Translations under genes and position numbers: made by a program
Shown here: piece after piece, positions 51,494 through 59,674 of the stretch
How positions within the stretch are numbered: position 1 is the stretch's first letter
Layout of the letters: each line of letters opens with the position of its first letter
DNA from: Treponema primitia ZAS-1
GTDB lineage: Bacteria > Spirochaetota > Spirochaetia > Treponematales > Breznakiellaceae
Assembly (NCBI RefSeq): GCF_000297095.1
Contig: NZ_AEEA01000036.1
Coordinates: 62,001-126,000, forward strand
Length of the DNA: 64,000 bases
Direction of reading: 5' to 3'
The notes under the pieces: model-generated
The model's input: the letters and a program-made list of their open reading frames with translations, nothing else
Database searches by the model: none
Told to the model about the DNA's origin: nothing

Positions 51494-52399
51494 ATGGCGA
51501 CAATGACAATGAAAAAAACGACTAACAAATCCAGGAATATCCAGCGCGGTTCTTCCCCGAACCACAGTTCTGATGAAAATATTCTCTCCATGTATCTGAA
51601 AGAAATCAACCGGATTCCGCTTCTGACCAGGGAAGAAGAAGACGCTGCAGCCCGGGAAGCGGCCAAGGGTAACCGGGCGGCCCAGCACAAGCTGGTCAAC
51701 GCTAATCTCCGCTTTGTGGTCAATGTGGCTAAAAAATACCAAGGCCAGGGGCTTCCCCTTTCGGACCTTATCAGCGAAGGGAATATCGGTCTTATGAACG
51801 CCATCGAACGGTACGATGTGGATAAGGGCTACCACTTTATCTCCTACGCGGTTTGGTGGATACGGCAGGCTGTTCTCAAGGCGATTTGCGAAAAATCCCG
51901 GATGATTCGGCTGCCCTTGAACCGGGCGAACGAGCTGGTGCAGATAGAGAAGGCCAAGAAATGCGTCCAGGAGGGCGGAAGCGGAGAATCGGAAATTGAC
52001 GAAATCGCCAGGCTTTTGGTCATGGAACCGGAGCACGTGGCGGACCTTATCAATATTTCCAGGGACCTGGTTTCTTTGGAGAATCCCGTATATGACGAGA
52101 AAGATTCCGCCACCCTTGGTGATTTTATCGAAGATGAAAATTACGCCTCTCCGGAGAAATACGCCACCGATGCGGCTCTCCATGATGATATTGAAATGGT
52201 GCTGGATACCCTCAATCCCAAGGAAGCGGATATCATCCGTTACCGATTTGGGTTAGGCGAAAAAGCTCCCATGTCCTTAAAGGAAATTGGAGATTATTTC
52301 AATTTGACCAAGGAACGGATACGGCAGATTGAGAAGAAGGCCCTCCGGCGGCTGCAGCATCCTTCCCGCATGTGTGTTCTTGAAAGTTATGTAGCTTAG
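51494..52399 (+). CDS. RpoS/RpoD-family (group 2-like) sigma factor
   Basis: A 301-residue sigma factor. Region 1.2 (LSMYLKEINRIPLLTREEE) is followed by region 2 (LVNANLRFVVNVAKKYQGQG and GYHFISYAVWWIRQAV), region 3 (RLPLNRANELVQIEKA), and region 4 (LNPKEADIIRYRFGL and TKERIRQIEKKALRRL). It lacks the long region 1.1 and the non-conserved insert of RpoD, and at 301 residues it is close to RpoS or other group 2 sigma factors. A putative -24/-12 promoter and inverted repeats lie upstream. In Borrelia, rpoS is transcribed by sigma-54. Orthology to RpoS is not tested. Confidence 0.88.
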   Translation: MATMTMKKTTNKSRNIQRGSSPNHSSDENILSMYLKEINRIPLLTREEEDAAAREAAKGNRAAQHKLVNANLRFVVNVAKKYQGQGLPLSDLISEGNIGLMNAIERYDVDKGYHFISYAVWWIRQAVLKAICEKSRMIRLPLNRANELVQIEKAKKCVQEGGSGESEIDEIARLLVMEPEHVADLINISRDLVSLENPVYDEKDSATLGDFIEDENYASPEKYATDAALHDDIEMVLDTLNPKEADIIRYRFGLGEKAPMSLKEIGDYFNLTKERIRQIEKKALRRLQHPSRMCVLESYVA

Positions 52400-52416
52400 G
52401 ATTATCATCCTACCCC

Positions 52417-53085
52417 ATGGTGAAAGAAGAACCGCTTATTCCTAGGGCTGTCATATTTGATATGGATGGCCTAATGCTGGATACCGAGCGCCCCGCTATA
52501 GTTATGTGGACGAAGGCGGCAAAAGAATTGGGGTGGGAACTGCCCGAAGAGATAGGGCTCAAGACTATCGGCAGGGACGAGGAATCGACCAGACAAATCA
52601 TTGTTGATTTTTGCAGTCCCGGGTTTCCCTACGAGAAGACCCGGGAATTAATGCGGGATCTTATTTTTAACCAGGGCGAGAAGGAAGGTATTCCCCACCG
52701 GCCCGGGCTCCTGGTCCTGCTAAATCATCTATCCCGGTTGAAGCTTCCCTTGGGGGTTGCCACTTCTACCCCTAGAGAAATTGCCCGGTGGAAGCTTGAA
52801 AAGGCGGGGATTCTGGAACGGTTTTCCGTAATGGCCTGCGGTGATGAAGTAGAGCGGGGGAAACCCGCGCCGGATATCTTCCTGCTTGCGGCGAAACGTT
52901 TAGACCAGGCCCCCCAAAACTGCATTGGTTTTGAAGACTCCCCCGCAGGGCTTACCGCCCTCCATGCGGCGGGTATCCCTTCGGTCTTTGTTAAAGACCT
53001 TGTGGAACCTCCGGAGGAGGTCCTCCGCTGGGTATGGCGGCGCTGCGGCGATCTTGCCGAAGCTGCTGAACTTTTCGGTCCCTAA
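52417..53085 (+). CDS. HAD-family phosphatase, beta-phosphoglucomutase-like
   Basis: A 222-residue hydrolase. The nucleophile motif is VIFDMDGLMLDTE and motif II/III residues are in GVATSTPREIARWKLEK, followed by GFEDSPAGLTALHAAGI (motif IV). The cap is of type C1. The substrate is unknown; relatives dephosphorylate sugar phosphates. It is separated from the sigma gene by 17 bases. Its end overlaps the converging SPOR-domain gene by 4 bases. Confidence 0.9.
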   Translation: MVKEEPLIPRAVIFDMDGLMLDTERPAIVMWTKAAKELGWELPEEIGLKTIGRDEESTRQIIVDFCSPGFPYEKTRELMRDLIFNQGEKEGIPHRPGLLVLLNHLSRLKLPLGVATSTPREIARWKLEKAGILERFSVMACGDEVERGKPAPDIFLLAAKRLDQAPQNCIGFEDSPAGLTALHAAGIPSVFVKDLVEPPEEVLRWVWRRCGDLAEAAELFGP

Positions 53086-54209
53086 CGTTCTTCCCGTAAC
53101 AAAACTTCCCTAAAACCCGCGTTGTAGAGCCGTTCGCCAAGCGCCCGCACCTCGTATCCCCGTATCCAGGGTATCTGTACCCGGGTAAGACCACCCTGGA
53201 CCTCAAACACAGGGCTGAACCCAGCGTTTAGCAGGCGGTTAAAGGCTTCCTGGGCGTTTACACGGGTTTTGAAAGCTCCGACCTGGACCCGGTATAGGGT
53301 ATTGTCCCGGGGACCGGGCATTCGGGGAACTACGCTGACCGAAGGTCCTTGATAGACCGGAGCCGGGGCAGCCCTTGGCGGGGAAGTCGGAGCAACTCTT
53401 GGAGCGGGAGCAACCCTGGGAGGAGGCGCCGGGATCCGTGCGGGACCGTTGGCCCCCGGTCTTTCTATACCGCCTATCCAGGGCTGAGCCAGTTCCGGCA
53501 GCCAGGGATCGCTTGGCTGTACCGGCCATGGTGTAGAATGGCCGATTTCCCAGGGCGGAACAATGGGTTCAATTTCCGAGGTTGGTATCGGCCCGGAGGG
53601 CGGCGGAGGTACGGTATAGGGAACCGGTGCGGCGGCAACCGAAGCTGCAGCCGGCGCCGGAGCGGTGGCTGCCGGATCCGCTGGAACTGCGCTGGCTGCC
53701 GGCGGCGCCGATGGAGCCGGAGTGGATGTTGCCGCAGGAGCCGCGGTGACTGCCGGATCCGCTGGAACTGCGCTGGCAGCCGGCGGCGCCGATGGAACCG
53801 GAGCCGCGGCGTCTGCCGGAGCTGTACCGGCAACGGCGGGCGGCGTCGACGGAGCAGTTGCCGGCGCTTCGGGTTCGGTACGTTTCAGTTCCGCCTCGAT
53901 GGTAACCTGGGCGGAATCGTCAAATATGGCCAAGGCCATAGCGGCTGCGCTTGAAAGATCAATGATACGGGAACTTGTCTGGGGTATACGTTTTGTGATG
54001 GTAATCGTAGCCTGGGCTCCGCTTTCCAGGTTGGTTATGGTCACCTCCTGGCCTATGGGCAGGATAGCATGACCTGCTTCGAGATCATCCGACTCCATAT
54101 CATGGGTTGCCGTTCCGGTCTGGACAAAATTCAGTGGATCCGATTGGGCGGCGCAAACCGCAGCAAGAATAACGCTTAACAGCGATGTTATAAAGATCCT
54201 TTTTATCAT
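53082..54209 (-). CDS. RlpA-like/SPOR-domain protein, exported
   Basis: A 375-residue protein with a signal peptide (IFITSLLSVILAAVCAAQ). Residues 28-95 align by eye with the RlpA double-psi beta-barrel (VQTGTATHDM, ILPIGQEVTITNLESG, IIDLSSAAAMAL), but the catalytic NDRGPF is TKRIPQ. A low-complexity Ala/Pro region with a 27-residue tandem repeat follows. A SPOR domain (RVQVGAFKTRVNAQEAFNRL) closes the protein and would bind denuded glycan at septa. It is probably not a lytic transglycosylase. Confidence 0.8.
   Translation of the reverse strand: MIKRIFITSLLSVILAAVCAAQSDPLNFVQTGTATHDMESDDLEAGHAILPIGQEVTITNLESGAQATITITKRIPQTSSRIIDLSSAAAMALAIFDDSAQVTIEAELKRTEPEAPATAPSTPPAVAGTAPADAAAPVPSAPPAASAVPADPAVTAAPAATSTPAPSAPPAASAVPADPAATAPAPAAASVAAAPVPYTVPPPPSGPIPTSEIEPIVPPWEIGHSTPWPVQPSDPWLPELAQPWIGGIERPGANGPARIPAPPPRVAPAPRVAPTSPPRAAPAPVYQGPSVSVVPRMPGPRDNTLYRVQVGAFKTRVNAQEAFNRLLNAGFSPVFEVQGGLTRVQIPWIRGYEVRALGERLYNAGFREVLLREER
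53669..53802 (-). repeat. 81-bp in-frame repeat in the SPOR protein
   Basis: Two copies of a strongly similar segment, starting at 53669 and 53750, are 81 bases (27 codons) apart. They encode PSAPPAASAVPADP followed by differing Ala/Pro spacers. Such repeats can change in number by slippage. Confidence 0.75.
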
Positions 54210-54293
54210 CTTGAATCACCTCGCTTGGGTTTTACCGCCTTCATGCCATGGGCAGATCCGGTAATTGGTTTAATTATTAACCATAGGACAAAA

Positions 54294-54947
54294 TTAAACA
54301 AGTTGCCTGCGTCTTGAAGAGACAAAACGGGAAAAATCATTGATGTTTTTGACTACGATCTTATCGTTGAAGAGCTCCATTCGCCGCTGGGCAACAAAAT
54401 GGGTGATAATTTCCCGGGCTTCGGCGACACCCATGGCTGCCCAGTGGGCAATATCATCCACCGTGGCTTGAAATTCCCGGCGATCCGTAGTCCGATCTAT
54501 ATCGGTTTGACCTTCCTCCAGCATAAGGAATACATCGGCAATACGAGCCTCGGGTTCCTCCAGGGTGAGGATCATGAACTTGCGCTTTGAATCGTAGAGG
54601 CGCTTGGCAAAGGTTTTGAGTAGTTTCAGGGCTATCTGGGGGTTTCCGGATATGAGGATGTCAAAATTTTTCCGGTTGAATTCCAGAACCAGTACCGTAT
54701 CCAGGGCAATAGCGGTGGCGGACCGGGGGGAATTCTCTAAAATGGCCATTTCTCCGAACATTTCATTAGGCTGCAGGATATCCAGGGTCTTTTCCACGTC
54801 TCCGATAACCTTAACCAGCTCTACCCTGCCTTCCTGGATCAGGTAAAATGCATCCCCGGGTTCAAATTCGGAAAAAATCATCTCTCCGGGCTGAAAGGTC
54901 CGGGCAAAACGGGAAAACATCGAAAGATCAGGGATGAGAGTTGCCAT
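54294..54947 (-). CDS. cyclic-nucleotide-domain (Crp/Fnr-like) regulator
   Basis: A 217-residue protein. The N-terminal cNMP-binding beta-barrel has PGEMIFSEFEPGDAFYLIQ and the phosphate-binding cassette FGEMAILENSPRSATA. The C-terminal region (residues 140-210) contains a helix-turn-helix-like stretch (ATVDDIAHWAAMGVAEAREI) and a basic tail. Whether it binds cAMP is not sure. It ends next to the SPOR gene and starts 1 base after the next gene's stop. Confidence 0.85.
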   Translation of the reverse strand: MATLIPDLSMFSRFARTFQPGEMIFSEFEPGDAFYLIQEGRVELVKVIGDVEKTLDILQPNEMFGEMAILENSPRSATAIALDTVLVLEFNRKNFDILISGNPQIALKLLKTFAKRLYDSKRKFMILTLEEPEARIADVFLMLEEGQTDIDRTTDRREFQATVDDIAHWAAMGVAEAREIITHFVAQRRMELFNDKIVVKNINDFSRFVSSRRRQLV

Positions 54948-54948
54948 T

Positions 54949-55962
54949 CTATGTCTTCCCCAGTGCTGTTAAGGCCTTTTTTGCCTTTTTATTAACCGGG
55001 TTATCCCCATCGGGAACCATGGAAAGGATCTTCGTGTAAAAAACCTCCGCCATATCTTTTTTCCCCCGGAGCTCATGGGAGTTGGCTATAAAAAAGAGGG
55101 CATCGGGCAGGTTGGGATGCTTTGGATAGGAGGTAAGCATAATAGTAAAATGCTGAATGCATTCATCAAATTTATTCATCATAAAAAGACAGCGTCCGAT
55201 TTCAAAACTACTTTTGGCCATGTACTCGGGATCAGCAGCATCGTCCAGGATTTTTTTCAGGGTCATGAAGGCATCCTGGAATTTTCCTTGTGAGATACAG
55301 CTCACCGCATCGTAGTAAGCCTTAGCGGTGGCGGACCCCGCCTCTTCGGCGACTACCTGACCGATGGAAGATTTCCGTTTGACCCCGGGGACTTCCGTAG
55401 CTGCCGGGGAATCTGCGGTACTGCTTTCGGTACGCATGATCTGCAGGTTGCTCGCCGCCTTACCGGCATTCACCCCCGAAGGATAATAGGTAAGATAACG
55501 GCCGAATATGTATTGGGCCTGGGGGAAACGTTTATTTTTAAGGTAGTATTCCCCTACGTTAAAAAGGCCCTGTTCGGGATTTTTCGGATCGTACCCCTCT
55601 TTTTCCATGATATTTGCGGTCTGCCGGTGGACACGGCGCAGCTGTTTAGAAAAAATTTTGAGCATCTTCATGATGATCCGGATATTTGAGCCGACAAGCT
55701 GCTCAAATTCGGGAACAGAGAAGATCATAATGGTAGTTTCACGGACGACTATGGCGTTTTCTTCCTCAGGATACCGGCCCAGGGCGGCCTTTACCCCGAA
55801 AAATTCCCCGGACTGTACCGGATCGGAGATGTGCTCCCCGGTTTCAATGTCCTGGTAGTGCAGAGTTACATTTCCACTTTGGAGGAGATATATTTTATCT
55901 GCGGCGTTTTCTCCCTGAAAGTAAATGACCGCGCCGTCTCGGTACTGCACTGTTTTGGGCAT
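54949..55962 (-). CDS. cyclic-nucleotide-domain protein with TPR repeats
   Basis: A 337-residue protein. The N-terminal cNMP barrel (AVIYFQGENAADKIYLLQSG and GEFFGVKAALGRYPEEENA) is followed by a helical linker and C-terminal TPR-like repeats (GLFNVGEYYLKNKRFPQAQY, SFEIGRCLFMMNKFDECIQ, ALFFIANSHELRGKKD). This would couple a ligand or protein signal to a protein-interaction scaffold. The start ATG 55962 has AAAGGACAGGG upstream. It is in an operon with the Crp-like gene, 1 base apart, suggesting a joint role. Confidence 0.85.
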   Translation of the reverse strand: MPKTVQYRDGAVIYFQGENAADKIYLLQSGNVTLHYQDIETGEHISDPVQSGEFFGVKAALGRYPEEENAIVVRETTIMIFSVPEFEQLVGSNIRIIMKMLKIFSKQLRRVHRQTANIMEKEGYDPKNPEQGLFNVGEYYLKNKRFPQAQYIFGRYLTYYPSGVNAGKAASNLQIMRTESSTADSPAATEVPGVKRKSSIGQVVAEEAGSATAKAYYDAVSCISQGKFQDAFMTLKKILDDAADPEYMAKSSFEIGRCLFMMNKFDECIQHFTIMLTSYPKHPNLPDALFFIANSHELRGKKDMAEVFYTKILSMVPDGDNPVNKKAKKALTALGKT

Positions 55963-56077
55963 CCCTGTCCTTTCTTGCGGATATTTGGGCGGCAAACCCC
56001 CCGTCCCTACGTCAATATCGGCATCTATATCAATTTATATTACACCATACTATACTATCCTACTATTGCGGAGCTAT

Positions 56078-56926
56078 ATGATCGATTTACACACCCATTC
56101 CAGGGCTTCTGACGGTACCCTGACACCATCGGAGTTGATAAAAACCGCCAAAGGGCGGAACCTTTCCGCCATAGCCCTGACGGATCATGATACTATAGAC
56201 GGTCTTCAGGAGGCCCGTGAAGAAGCGGAGAAACAGCAGATCCGGTTTATTCCGGGGATTGAGATTGAGATCCATTATGAACCGGTTACGATCAGCGGTG
56301 AATTTCACCTTTTGGGCTTGGGAATCAGCAAACCCGGTCCGGTTTTTCGGGAGACCCTGGCGGATTTGAGCCGTCGGCGGGAAGAGCGGAACCTGCAGAT
56401 CCTTGATGGTATGAAGGAAATAGGGATAGAGGCGGATTACGAAGAGATCCGGGCGCTTTCCGGGGGTGGTTCTGTAGGCCGGCCCCATTTTGCTTCCCTC
56501 CTGGTCAATCGGGGGATTGTAAAAAACCGGGAACAGGCCTTTGACCGGTACCTGGGCAAGGGCAGGCCCCTGTATATACCCAAGGAGGGACTGGAGTTTA
56601 CCCAGGCTTTGCAGATTATCCGGGATGCGGGGGGAATTTCGGTACTGGCCCATCCGGGATCCCTTTACATTGCCTGGGGCCGGCTTCCGGGGTTTATTGC
56701 GGATCTGGCCGCCCAGGGACTTGAGGGTATAGAGGCCTGGCATCCTACTGCCAAGGTCCGGTTTTGCAAGCGGCTTGAGGAACTGGGGAATTCCCTGGGG
56801 CTTTATATCACCGCCGGCAGTGACTTCCACGGGGAATCCCGCCCGGATAGAAAACTGGGGATCACCGCCGGGGATCGAAAAATCGAGGATTCTCTCCTCG
56901 ACTTGATCCCCCCCTTGCGTTTTTAG
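56078..56926 (+). CDS. PHP-domain phosphoesterase (RNase AM/TrpH-like)
   Basis: A 282-residue protein. The PHP metal motifs are DLHTHSRASDGTL, LTDHDTIDGL and VLAHPGS, with GSDFHGES at the C-terminus. This is the YciV/RNase AM type, which removes nucleotides from the 5' ends of small rRNAs in E. coli; the specificity here is inferred. ATG 56078 has GGAG at the right distance. An upstream in-frame start would run into a divergent promoter region and is unlikely. Confidence 0.88.
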   Translation: MIDLHTHSRASDGTLTPSELIKTAKGRNLSAIALTDHDTIDGLQEAREEAEKQQIRFIPGIEIEIHYEPVTISGEFHLLGLGISKPGPVFRETLADLSRRREERNLQILDGMKEIGIEADYEEIRALSGGGSVGRPHFASLLVNRGIVKNREQAFDRYLGKGRPLYIPKEGLEFTQALQIIRDAGGISVLAHPGSLYIAWGRLPGFIADLAAQGLEGIEAWHPTAKVRFCKRLEELGNSLGLYITAGSDFHGESRPDRKLGITAGDRKIEDSLLDLIPPLRF

Positions 56927-56947
56927 ATGAAAAACCCTATAATTTAA

Positions 56948-56965
56948 GAATATTTGTGAATATTC
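56948..56965 (+). promoter_or_regulatory. 7-bp inverted repeat before the exported-protein gene
   Basis: GAATATT, TGTG, AATATTC: a perfect palindrome in the 66-base gap between the PHP gene and the next start. It could be an operator or terminator. Confidence 0.4.
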
Positions 56966-56992
56966 CGAAACCCTTATTGTAGAGAGGTTATT

Positions 56993-57421
56993 GTGAAAAA
57001 AATTGTATTTCTTACAACCCTATTGCTCGTTCTGGCGGGGATACTACCGCTTGTTGCTCAGCAGAATAATCCTTCCGCCGCCGAAAAAGAAGGGTCCTAC
57101 GCCCTTACGATAAGCTTGGAGCGGGTCTTCCCATACCGGAAGGGGTATGTGGTAAAATACCGGAAGGGAATGAGCGGGGTGGTGGACGCCTACCTGCCCC
57201 TTGAATGGTTCGAAGGAACCGGTAAAAAGGGCGATCTGATACTGATGGGGTCCGGGACTGATTGGCCCCATATGACGGTGTTTTATAAGGATGGAGAATT
57301 CGACCATGTCCGTCTCTATGTACGGAAGGAAAGATCCCATGAATCCTGGGGTAATATACCCCTTCATGTAAATCTTGATGACAAGTTTGAGAGCGTAGAA
57401 GGTATTAAGCTCGTATTTTAA
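56993..57421 (+). CDS. exported small protein of unknown function
   Basis: A 142-residue protein with a GTG start preceded by GAGAGG. The N-terminal 22 residues are a signal peptide (IVFLTTLLLVLAGILPLVAQ). The mature part is beta-rich, with a DAYLPLEWFEGTGKKGDLIL strand and aromatic/basic surface. No family is recognised. It overlaps the next gene as TAATG, so it is co-translated with the M24 peptidase. Confidence 0.75.
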   Translation: MKKIVFLTTLLLVLAGILPLVAQQNNPSAAEKEGSYALTISLERVFPYRKGYVVKYRKGMSGVVDAYLPLEWFEGTGKKGDLILMGSGTDWPHMTVFYKDGEFDHVRLYVRKERSHESWGNIPLHVNLDDKFESVEGIKLVF

Positions 57422-58611
57422 TGGCTTCCTTTCCGGATTTAAGTCGTATACAAGAAGCTATCCGCGGGGAAAAACTAGACGGGTGGCTTTTTTGTAATTT
57501 CCACCACCGAGACCGGTTGGCGGATGACATACTCCATATTAACCGTAACGATACTAATTCCCGGCTCTGGGTTTACGCGGTTCCCGTAGAGGGGGAACCT
57601 ATCGGTATTATCAATACCGTTGAGCCGGGTATTCTTGATAAACTTCCGGGACAGAAAAGGATGTATTTTGGCCGGGAAGAACTGCTGATTCTCCTGAAGA
57701 CCCTTGGGGGAAAGCGCTGGGGGGTTCATATTTCCGATACCCTCACCATGGTCTCCTACTTAGATCAGGGGATCGCCGTGGTTCTGGAAAACGCCGGTCT
57801 GGAACTGGCCTCCGCCGCAGGGCTGGTCCAGCGGTTTAAGGGGCTCCTGGACGGGGAGGGTATTGCTTCCCATGAGCGAGCCGCCGCAGCCCTCTATGAT
57901 GTTGTGGAACAGACTTGGGAGACCGCCCGGAAAGCTTATATGGATAAAACATCCCTCAGTGAAGGGGATCTGCTCCGGGTTATGACCGCAGCCATAGAAC
58001 ACCGAGGGCTCATAACGGATCACGCCCCCATTATCGGAGCCGGGGCAAACGCCGGAAATCCGCACTATAGCTGTACCGGAGCGGGCGACCCTATCCGGGA
58101 GGGCAGCGTGGTTCAGTTTGACCTCTGGGCCAAGGAGCGGGATCCCGGGGCTATCTATGCGGATATTTCCTGGGTTGGGGTTTTTGCCCCCGCCCCTTCA
58201 GCGGAGTATGAAAAGGCCTTTAGAGAGCTGGTTTCCGTTCGGGAAGGGGTGTACGAGTACATCGCCGGGGAAATAGCTGCCGGCCGGACCATCTCCGGGG
58301 CCATGGCAGATGCAAAAGCCCGGAAAGCCCTGGTCAGCCTGGGTTACGGGGCTGCGCTGAAGCACCGCACCGGCCACGGCATCGACACCCAGTGCCATGG
58401 TTCGGGGGTGAACATTGATTCCTGGGAATTTCCCGATCCCAGGCCTATCCTGGAGGGCTCCTGTTTTTCCCTGGAGCCGGGAATCTACTTTCCCGACTTT
58501 GGTATGCGTACCGAGGTGAATGTGTATATCAGGGATGGCCGGGCAATTATTTCCCAGGGGGATCGCCGTCAATTTACCCTGCTCAACTGTAAACCGGAGA
58601 CTACCCGATGA
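57421..58611 (+). CDS. M24-family peptidase (Xaa-Pro aminopeptidase-like)
   Basis: A 396-residue metallopeptidase. The pita-bread metal ligands can be traced: Asp in VQFDLWAKE and DISWVGVF, His in LKHRTGHGIDTQCHG, Glu in SLEPGIYFPDFGMRTEVNVY. The N-terminal half has a creatinase-like domain (LDGWLFCNFHHRDRLADDIL). It should trim N-terminal Xaa-Pro or process related substrates. It overlaps the neighbours on both sides (TAATG, ATGA). Confidence 0.9.
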   Translation: MASFPDLSRIQEAIRGEKLDGWLFCNFHHRDRLADDILHINRNDTNSRLWVYAVPVEGEPIGIINTVEPGILDKLPGQKRMYFGREELLILLKTLGGKRWGVHISDTLTMVSYLDQGIAVVLENAGLELASAAGLVQRFKGLLDGEGIASHERAAAALYDVVEQTWETARKAYMDKTSLSEGDLLRVMTAAIEHRGLITDHAPIIGAGANAGNPHYSCTGAGDPIREGSVVQFDLWAKERDPGAIYADISWVGVFAPAPSAEYEKAFRELVSVREGVYEYIAGEIAAGRTISGAMADAKARKALVSLGYGAALKHRTGHGIDTQCHGSGVNIDSWEFPDPRPILEGSCFSLEPGIYFPDFGMRTEVNVYIRDGRAIISQGDRRQFTLLNCKPETTR

Positions 58612-59600
58612 AAATGATTCCTGTTCCCCCGGCGTTGCTCGATTTTATCCGTGAAGGATCAAAATTCCTTCTGGCAGGCCACAAGGAACCCGATGGGGAC
58701 TGCGTGGGGAGCCAGCTTGCCCTGGCCTCGGTACTGCGAAGGATGGGTAAGGAAGTCATCCCCTGTTCTGCCGGCCCTTTTACGCGTACCGAAATAAAGC
58801 CCTATGCCTCCGCCTTTATTGCCAAGCCCGGGGATACGGAACGGGAGGGCGCCCGGGTAATTATTTTTGACTGCGATTCCCAAGAACGTACTGGGGATCT
58901 GGGTCCCTTTCTCGAAGGGCTTCCCACAGCGATAGTTGATCACCATGCCACGGGTAAGGCAGGTGATGGCAGCTCGGATCCCCCGATTTACCTGAACCCG
59001 GAAGCCCCCGCCACAGCCGTCCTTGTTCTTGAGCTTATCGAAGCCCTGGATTTTAGCCCCACGGTGGAGGAGGCGGAGCTGCTCTTCTTCGGGCTCAGTA
59101 CGGATACGGGTTTTTTCCGTCATGTGGATGAGCGGGGCGCCGAGACCTTCCGCTATGCCGCCCGGCTGATCAGCGCCGGGGCTAATCCTAAGAAGGTGTA
59201 TTATGCCATGTACGGTGGCAAAAGCCTGGATTCCCGTATCCTCATGGGCAGGGTACTTTCCCAGACACGATCCTTTTACGGCGGTAAGCTTCTCCTTACC
59301 ACCGAGACCCTGGAGGATACCCGGCGTTACGGCCTTGAGGGCAGGGACTCGGACAACCTCTATCAGCTTTTGCAAGCCGTGGCCGGGGCGGAAGCCATCG
59401 TCATCATACGCCAGGAAAGTCCGGAAAACTGCACCATAGGGTTCCGTTCTCGGAACACCGTGGATGTGGCGGCCATTGCTCTAAAGTTCGGCGGCGGGGG
59501 CCACAAAAATGCTGCGGGGCTCAGCCTCGCCGGGACCATTAAAGAGGTAGAGCCAAAAATTATTGAAGAATTTCGCGTTATTTTTAACGAACACCCATGA
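58608..59600 (+). CDS. DHH-family phosphoesterase (NrnA-like)
   Basis: A 330-residue protein. The DHH domain motifs are GHKEPDGDCVGSQLALA, IIFDCDSQ, IVDHHATGKAG and GLSTDTGFFRH. The DHHA1 C-terminal domain has FGGGGHKNAAGLSL. It belongs to the nano-RNase/pAp phosphatase group, which degrades short RNA pieces or recycles pAp. It overlaps the M24 gene by 4 bases (ATGA). Confidence 0.92.
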   Translation: MKMIPVPPALLDFIREGSKFLLAGHKEPDGDCVGSQLALASVLRRMGKEVIPCSAGPFTRTEIKPYASAFIAKPGDTEREGARVIIFDCDSQERTGDLGPFLEGLPTAIVDHHATGKAGDGSSDPPIYLNPEAPATAVLVLELIEALDFSPTVEEAELLFFGLSTDTGFFRHVDERGAETFRYAARLISAGANPKKVYYAMYGGKSLDSRILMGRVLSQTRSFYGGKLLLTTETLEDTRRYGLEGRDSDNLYQLLQAVAGAEAIVIIRQESPENCTIGFRSRNTVDVAAIALKFGGGGHKNAAGLSLAGTIKEVEPKIIEEFRVIFNEHP

Positions 59601-59674
59601 CATAGATCACTTTTACTAAAGCAAAATCCGCCTCATTCCTCATTACTCCCGATAAACCGGAAAAGGAGTGATGT

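Noticed and set aside
52397..52412. Hairpin after the sigma gene (TAGGAT..ATCCTA)
   Set aside because: The stem contains the stop codon, is AT-rich and has no U-tract; the HAD gene follows after 17 bases and is probably co-transcribed.
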